Source: VRUE01 sp036403515
GTDB taxonomy: Bacteria > Actinomycetota > Thermoleophilia > Solirubrobacterales > 70-9
Length of the DNA: 64,000 bases
Direction of reading: 5' to 3'
Assembly (NCBI GenBank): GCA_036403515.1
Contig: DASWQV010000059.1
Location: 124,001 to 188,000 of the forward strand
The position numbers were made by a program, and so were the translations under genes. Positions 60,181 to 64,000 of the stretch are shown piece by piece. Below the pieces are notes generated by a model, which saw only the letters and a program-made list of their open reading frames with translations, did not search any database and was not told where the DNA came from. Position 1 is the stretch's first letter; the number at the start of each line of letters is the position of its first letter.

Positions 60181-60241
60181 TGGTCGATTCCCCTGGGGCT
60201 TTCCGCGAGCGATCGCGGCTGCGCCCCGTGGGAATCGACCA
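60181..60241. repeat. Inverted-repeat hairpin (GGTCGATT type), copy 2
   Basis: TGGTCGATTCCC at 60181 pairs with GGGAATCGACCA at 60230. Inner complementary segments (GGGGC with GCCCC, CGCGA with the CGCG further on) extend the stem. Begins one base after the alcohol dehydrogenase stop. Shares TGGTCGATT with the hairpin at 30211. Confidence 0.6.
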
Positions 60242-60270
60242 ACCCCGCGCGAATGGACGGCGCGGCCGAC

Positions 60271-60296
60271 GCTTGACCGCTCGCGATCCTGGGTAA
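60271..60296 (+). promoter_or_regulatory. SigB/SigF-type stress promoter candidate for the encapsulin operon
   Basis: GCTTGA, 14 bases, GGGTAA; the first GTG is 38 bases downstream with AAAGG before it. Same -35 box and spacing as the CDGSH site at 11669. Confidence 0.5.
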
Positions 60297-60334
60297 GGGA
60301 GCGCCAACAAGGGCCCCGACGAAAGGATGCAGGC

Positions 60335-60727
60335 GTGGGTTCCGACCAGTACCACGAGCCGCCGGAGGAGTTGCCCGCGGAGACCCGCACCTTTGCCCGC
60401 CTCTGCACGTCGCTTACCGAGGAGGCGGAGGCGATTGGCTGGTACGAGCAGCGGATGGCGCTCGAGGCCGACGAGGAGGCGCAGGCGATCATGCACGACG
60501 CCCAGGGCGAGGAGTTCAAGCACTTCTGCATGGACCTCGAGTTCCTCCTGCGACGGACCCCGCTGTGGCGGGAGATCGCCGAGGGTATCCTCTTCCAAGA
60601 GGGAGACATCGTCGAGCACGGCGAGGAGGCCGAGGAGGAGGCGACCGAGGGCGCCGCATCGCGCGGTGCGCCGCTCGCCGGCGGCGAGTCGCTCGGCATC
60701 GGCAGCCTCCGCGAGGCGGCCGCATGA
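60335..60727 (+). CDS. Encapsulated ferritin (EncFtn) cargo with encapsulin-targeting peptide
   Basis: 130 residues, GTG start. Two-helix EncFtn pattern: LTEEAEAIGWYEQRMALEAD and AIMHDAQGEEFKHFCMDLEF, with the metal-binding Glu (EA, EQ) and E-x-x-H (EEFKH). This half-ferritin dimerises into the active decamer. The C-terminus, after an acidic Glu-rich linker, ends GESLGIGSLREAAA, which matches the targeting peptide (LGIGSLR) that docks cargo inside the shell. It oxidises Fe(II) for storage in the nanocompartment. Its stop overlaps the shell ATG. Confidence 0.92.
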   Translation: MGSDQYHEPPEELPAETRTFARLCTSLTEEAEAIGWYEQRMALEADEEAQAIMHDAQGEEFKHFCMDLEFLLRRTPLWREIAEGILFQEGDIVEHGEEAEEEATEGAASRGAPLAGGESLGIGSLREAAA

Positions 60728-61522
60728 GCCACCTGCTGCGCGAGCACGCGCCAATCACCGAGGGCGCCTGGCAGCTGCTCGACTCCGAGGCCCGCGAGCG
60801 CCTCGCCCCGGCCCTCGCGGCCCGAAAGCTCGTCGACTTCTCGGGGCCCCACGGTTGGCAGCACTCGGCGACGAACCTCGGCCGGGTGAAGCAGATCCTC
60901 GACCCGCCGGGCGGTGGGGTCAGCGGCGCGCAGCGACAGGTCCTGGCGCTCACCGAGCTGCGGTCGCCGTTCTCGATTGACCGCGCGGAGCTCTCCGATG
61001 CCGACCGCGGCGCCGAGGACGCCGATCTGGAGGCTCTCGACAGCCGCCCACCGGATCGCCGTCGCCGAGAACGCCGCCGTCTTCCACGGCTGGAGCGCCG
61101 CCGGAATCGTCGGCATCCTCGAGGCGTCGCCGCACGAGGCAATCGAGCTCGGCGAGGACTGCGAGCGCTACCCACGCCACGTCGCCAAGGCGGTCGACGC
61201 CCTGCTCAGCGTTGGGGTTGACGGCCCCTATGGCCTCGCTCTTGGCCCCGAGGCGCACACCCGGGTCCTCGAGACCAGCGAGCACGGCGGCTATCCGCTG
61301 CTGGAACACCTGCGTGAGATCGTCGGCGGTCCCCTCGTCTGGTCGCCGGGCGTGAAAGGGGCGGCCGTGCTCAGCCTGCGCGGCGGTGACTTCCTCTTCG
61401 AGTCCGGCGAGGATCTTTCGATCGGCTACGAGAGCCACGACGCCGAGTCCGTCAGCCTTTACCTCGAGGAGACGATCAGCTTCCGCGTCGCCACCCCCGA
61501 GGCGGCGGTCGCGCTCAGCTGA
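60724..61522 (+). pseudogene. Encapsulin shell protein, reading frame broken near 61042
   Basis: ATG overlaps the EncFtn stop (ATGA). Frame 1 encodes the HK97-fold N-terminus (LLREHAPITEGAWQLLDSEA, RKLVDFSGPHGWQHSATNLG) to DRGAEDADLEALD. The rest continues in the next frame as AAHRIAVAENAAVFHG, GIVGILEASPHEAIEL and GGYPLLEHLREIVGGPLVWS, to VSLYLEETISFRVATPEAAV. Alignment of spacing with the Thermotoga shell suggests loss of two bases (one GC of a GCGC) at about 61042. If real, the shell is truncated at about 107 residues plus tail and cannot assemble. If an assembly error, it is a normal ferritin nanocompartment. Confidence 0.85.
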
Positions 61523-61549
61523 GCGGAGTCTCTCGCGGCCGGCTCGGAT

Positions 61550-62344
61550 TCAACGTAGGGATCGGGCGATCGCTGCCGCCCTCCCTAGGGCGAGCCTTCC
61601 CTCGATTCGAACCAAGACCGGCCCGCTTTGGACCAGCAGGGCGTTGCCCGCCAGCCGAGTCCTTTCGATCCGGAAGGTGTGGGTCGAGTCCTTGTAGAAG
61701 AACTCGTGCAGGCCCTCTACCCAGATCGCATGGTGCCCGGCCACGTGCAGCCGCTCGATCCGTACCCCGCGCGGGATCAGCTTGCCGAAGAACCCCGGCA
61801 CGTAAGTGCCGTTGACCTCGTTGACCAGGAGCCCGACCCCGGTGTATCTGGAGCGCGCCAGACCCGGTCGGGGCGCGTAGGTGAGCGAGAGCTCCCCACC
61901 CGGCGGGTCACGATTGAGAAAGACGCCGTTCGGTTCACCGAGGTCGCTCGGCAGCAGAGGGTGGAAGGCAACCGAGCGCTCGACTGCCTCCAAGGTCGAG
62001 GCTTCGCCGAGACCTTGGCCGAGCCGCGCCTTGACCCCTTCGGGAAGAGTGTCGACCCGCTGTACGGTCGCGCCTCGGAGGCCAACCAGGTCGAGCAGCG
62101 CATGGCGGGCCGCCGGCACGGCAGCGACCACGGTGCCCGCAACCAGCAGGAGCAGGACGGCCGCGAGCAATGCCGCACGCGCGGTCAGCGGCGGCCAGGT
62201 GAGGCTCCCCGCCCAGCTCCCCGCGGGCTTTTCACGCTCGTCATCCAGCCGTTGCGTCACCGCTCGGGCGAGCGGCGGGGTCGGTGGATACTCGACCTCG
62301 GCGCCAAGCTGGCGAAGCCTTTGGTTGAAGTCAGTCACCGGCAT
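61550..62344 (-). CDS. Membrane-anchored anti-sigma-like protein, partner of the ECF sigma at 62331
   Basis: 264 residues. N-terminal cytoplasmic part (about 1-50; FNQRLRQLGAEVEYPPTPPL) binds the sigma by position, then one transmembrane helix (about 56-76; ALLAAVLLLLVAGTVVAAVP). An extracytoplasmic domain of about 185 residues follows, with VAGHHAIWVEGLHEFFYKDS and GNALLVQSGPVLVRIEGRLA, like the DUF4367/outer-domain class of anti-sigma proteins. It overlaps the sigma gene by 14 bases. Signal unknown. Confidence 0.72.
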   Translation of the reverse strand: MPVTDFNQRLRQLGAEVEYPPTPPLARAVTQRLDDEREKPAGSWAGSLTWPPLTARAALLAAVLLLLVAGTVVAAVPAARHALLDLVGLRGATVQRVDTLPEGVKARLGQGLGEASTLEAVERSVAFHPLLPSDLGEPNGVFLNRDPPGGELSLTYAPRPGLARSRYTGVGLLVNEVNGTYVPGFFGKLIPRGVRIERLHVAGHHAIWVEGLHEFFYKDSTHTFRIERTRLAGNALLVQSGPVLVRIEGRLALGRAAAIARSLR

Positions 62345-62891
62345 CCTCCAGCTCGGTTTTCAGCCGCGCAAGGGCACGGCTCAGGCGCGACTTGACGGTT
62401 CCCGGCCGACAGCCGAGCGCAGCCGCTGTCTCGGCCTCGGAGAGGTCGAGGAAGTAGCGGCAGGCGATGGCCAGGCGATCACGCTCCTTTAGGCGCTGCA
62501 AGGCCGAGATCAGCTCGGCGCGGGCAGCGGATTCGAGCAGCGCCGTCTCTGGCGACGCGTCCGCCTCGTCAAGGCTGCGCTCTTCGTGGACACGCAGCGC
62601 GAGCCGCTCTCGCCTGCTCGCCGCGACCCGCCGGTTGCGCGCCTCGTTGGCGACGATCCGCAGCAGCCAGGGACGGAAGGACGCTCCGTCGCGGAACCTG
62701 CCGAGCGCGCGATACGCCTTGAGAAACGCGTCCTGGGCGGCCTCTTCGGCCTCGGCGGAGGAAGCCGTTATCAGCCAGGCGACGCGGAAGGCGGTGGCCT
62801 GGTGGCGCTCGACAATTTCTTCGTAGGCGTGCAGCTCGCCCTGTTTCGCCCTCGCGATCAGGCTTGCTTCGCCTTCTGAACGGTGCCCCAC
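62331..62891 (-). CDS. ECF RNA polymerase sigma factor
   Basis: 186 residues, GTG start. Region 2: EEIVERHQATAFRVAWLITA, EEAAQDAFLKAYRALGRF and GASFRPWLLRIVANEARNRR. Region 4: LKERDRLAIACRYFLDLSEA and ETAAALGCRPGTVKSRLSRAL. Overlaps the anti-sigma. Divergent from the secreted Cys-rich protein, its likely target; the 106 bases between them contain GGGTAATACCC, a perfect palindrome at 62969-62979. Confidence 0.9.
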   Translation of the reverse strand: MGHRSEGEASLIARAKQGELHAYEEIVERHQATAFRVAWLITASSAEAEEAAQDAFLKAYRALGRFRDGASFRPWLLRIVANEARNRRVAASRRERLALRVHEERSLDEADASPETALLESAARAELISALQRLKERDRLAIACRYFLDLSEAETAAALGCRPGTVKSRLSRALARLKTELEDAGD

Positions 62892-62997
62892 TGGGACGTT
62901 CTACAACGCCAAACGCCGATCGGTTCCCGGCCAGCTCGGGAACCGCACCGGCCTGGCGCTTGTAAGACGGGTAATACCCTTCGATCGGAGGCAGCAG

Positions 62998-63615
62998 ATG
63001 GACCCCGTGCACATCCCCACGCGTATCTACCGTTGCTCGGCCTTGGCCCGGAAATGGCTCTCAGCAGCGCTTCTCGTCGCATCGCTCATCGCCAGCCTTG
63101 CAGGGCTCGGCGGCGGGTCGGCGGACGCGGCCGTCGGAGTCGAAAAGGTCAGTCGCGTGGCCGGAGCGCCCGGCGATCCAGTCGATCTCACCCTCGCCTG
63201 CGGGTTCTGCTTCCCTCCCTGTCACGGCGCCCCGGGGCATCGAAACGTGCCCTGCATGCTCGGTACGAAGGCTCAGCCGCCGAAGGAGTTCCCGGTCTCG
63301 CTTGTGCCGATCGAGCAGTCTCCGAAGCTGCACCGCTGTGGTCCCAACGCGGTCTGTCCGCCCCAGCCACGTGGCGCTCCTCGCAAGGCTCCCTACACCT
63401 ACCTCGGGCATGCGACCCCGCCGGCGGATGACGGCAGTTCAAAGGAAGGGAAGCGGGTGCCCCGCTACCTGCTTCATTTCGAAGTTCCAGATCTGCGGCC
63501 GGGCGTCTACACCTACGTTGTTTTTTGCGACGTCTGTGCGCCGGGGAAGCGCGGCAGCCTGATCGCCAATCCGAAGGCCCGCCCATGGCGGCTTCGCGTG
63601 CTGCCGCCCGGTTAG
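62998..63615 (+). CDS. Secreted Cys-rich protein
   Basis: 205 residues. GGAGG 7 bases before the ATG. Signal sequence (ALARKWLSAALLVASLIASLAGLGGG, cleavage near ADA). The mature protein has Cys pairs: LACGFCFPPCHG, VPCMLG, RCGPNAVC and FCDVCAPG, suggesting disulfides or metal binding, and Ig-like strands (VPRYLLHFEVPDLRPGVYTYV). No family recognised. Divergent from the ECF sigma and likely controlled by it. Confidence 0.6.
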   Translation: MDPVHIPTRIYRCSALARKWLSAALLVASLIASLAGLGGGSADAAVGVEKVSRVAGAPGDPVDLTLACGFCFPPCHGAPGHRNVPCMLGTKAQPPKEFPVSLVPIEQSPKLHRCGPNAVCPPQPRGAPRKAPYTYLGHATPPADDGSSKEGKRVPRYLLHFEVPDLRPGVYTYVVFCDVCAPGKRGSLIANPKARPWRLRVLPPG

Positions 63616-63678
63616 GCGCATCTGGACGCCCTCGAACGACCTGATCACCTTCGGCTCAGCCGGCGAAGTCGCGCCGGC

Positions 63679-63906
63679 TCAAATGCGGGCGGCGGCGTCG
63701 AGCTGAGCTATCGGGCCGAGCAGCGGCAGGGGTGACCAGCTCGCTGGCGGCGACTCAGTCGAGGGCCACGCCGCGACGAGTCTCGATGGCTTCGAGTGGC
63801 GCGCCTCGATGGCAATGCGCTCGTCGGGCCTGCAGCGGGCGCAGCGGCCGGAGGCGATGCCGCGGATACCGCCGTACTCGGTGTGGCATTGGTCGCATCG
63901 GAACAT
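63679..63906 (-). CDS. Small zinc-ribbon-like protein
   Basis: 75 residues. Two Cys knuckles (MFRCDQCHTEYGG and GRCARCRPDER) resemble a zinc ribbon; the C-terminal half is proline-rich and disordered. A looser stress promoter (63916-63942) and a TAGGCG box lie upstream. Function unknown; a real small protein is likely but not certain. Confidence 0.5.
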   Translation of the reverse strand: MFRCDQCHTEYGGIRGIASGRCARCRPDERIAIEARHSKPSRLVAAWPSTESPPASWSPLPLLGPIAQLDAAARI

Positions 63907-63915
63907 GGTTCTCGC

Positions 63916-63942
63916 CTACCCGTTCGACGAGGGAGGGGAACC
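63916..63942 (-). promoter_or_regulatory. Looser SigB/SigF-type promoter match near the window edge
   Basis: On the minus strand: GGTTCC, 15 bases, GGGTAG, 10 bases before the zinc-ribbon gene ATG. One base longer spacing than the best five sites. Confidence 0.3.
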
Positions 63943-64000
63943 CCTTTAGCCCCATGCCCCCTGATTGGTACTTATTTCATTCTTCTGGTCTCGGCCGGCG

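Overview
The window is a GC-rich actinobacterial chromosome segment. It most resembles Thermoleophilia/Solirubrobacterales (inference). The basis is very high GC, GTG/TTG starts, many 4-bp ATGA stop/start overlaps, long antisense ORF shadows, an encapsulin with an encapsulated ferritin, methanogen-output-domain signalling, PASTA/IPT and RTX secreted proteins, and leaderless-type promoters. I see no rRNA, tRNA, CRISPR array, integrase or transposase. Coding is dense, with no gap above about 200 bases.

Layout. 0-2 kb: a molybdate-binding protein (cut by the window edge) with an HTH-TOBE regulator, and a DUF421 membrane pair. 2-4.6 kb: a stress-signalling block with a HATPase, a methanogen-output domain (frameshifted), two MpsC/DUF2294 paralogues and a STAS anti-anti-sigma factor. 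4.7-14.8 kb: redox enzymes, LigD, a haem-oxygenase-like iron enzyme, a glycosyltransferase, a CDGSH protein, a P450 with altered I-helix residues, and a UdgX-type uracil-DNA glycosylase. 14.9-18 kb: a lower-GC island with a BsuBI/PstI-type restriction-modification system. 18-25.5 kb: GST, NAPRTase, a frameshifted O6-alkylguanine methyltransferase, a PASTA protein, a GlxA regulator and an HD/lactonase pair. 25.5-36.7 kb: an RTX-like secreted protein, an acylphosphatase-phosphoesterase fusion, a CsbD/coiled-coil/ferritin-like stress operon, a beta-propeller plus sulfatase pair, and an ArsR/SRPBCC pair. 36.7-45.3 kb: an HTH/PIN module, a quinone oxidoreductase-like protein, a cNMP-flavoprotein, an NhaA-DsbA fusion and Lon, preceded by a tandem palindromic repeat. 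45.4-49.6 kb: an operon of three secreted proteins, two with SipW-type leaders. 49.7-55.9 kb: a DUF1508 gene under a LexA-like box, AKR, MFS, a SET-domain protein, AmtB-PII and an ECF sigma/anti-sigma pair. 56-64 kb: nitronate monooxygenase, TrmO, oxidoreductases, an encapsulated ferritin with a frameshifted encapsulin shell, a second sigma/anti-sigma pair and a Cys-rich secreted protein.

The main connecting signal is a recurrent promoter, GNTTNN-N14-GGGTA, like the general-stress consensus of SigB/SigF-type factors. Five copies share exact spacing. They lie downstream of the STAS gene and upstream of udgX, the CDGSH gene, the csbD-like operon and the encapsulated-ferritin operon, with three looser copies elsewhere. 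This suggests that the partner-switching proteins at 2-4.5 kb feed a stress sigma factor encoded elsewhere, which drives DNA-repair, iron-storage and redox genes here. Three conserved genes are split by small indels (HATPase/methanogen-output, ogt, encapsulin). Either the assembly has residual indel errors or these are real lesions; the sequence alone cannot decide.
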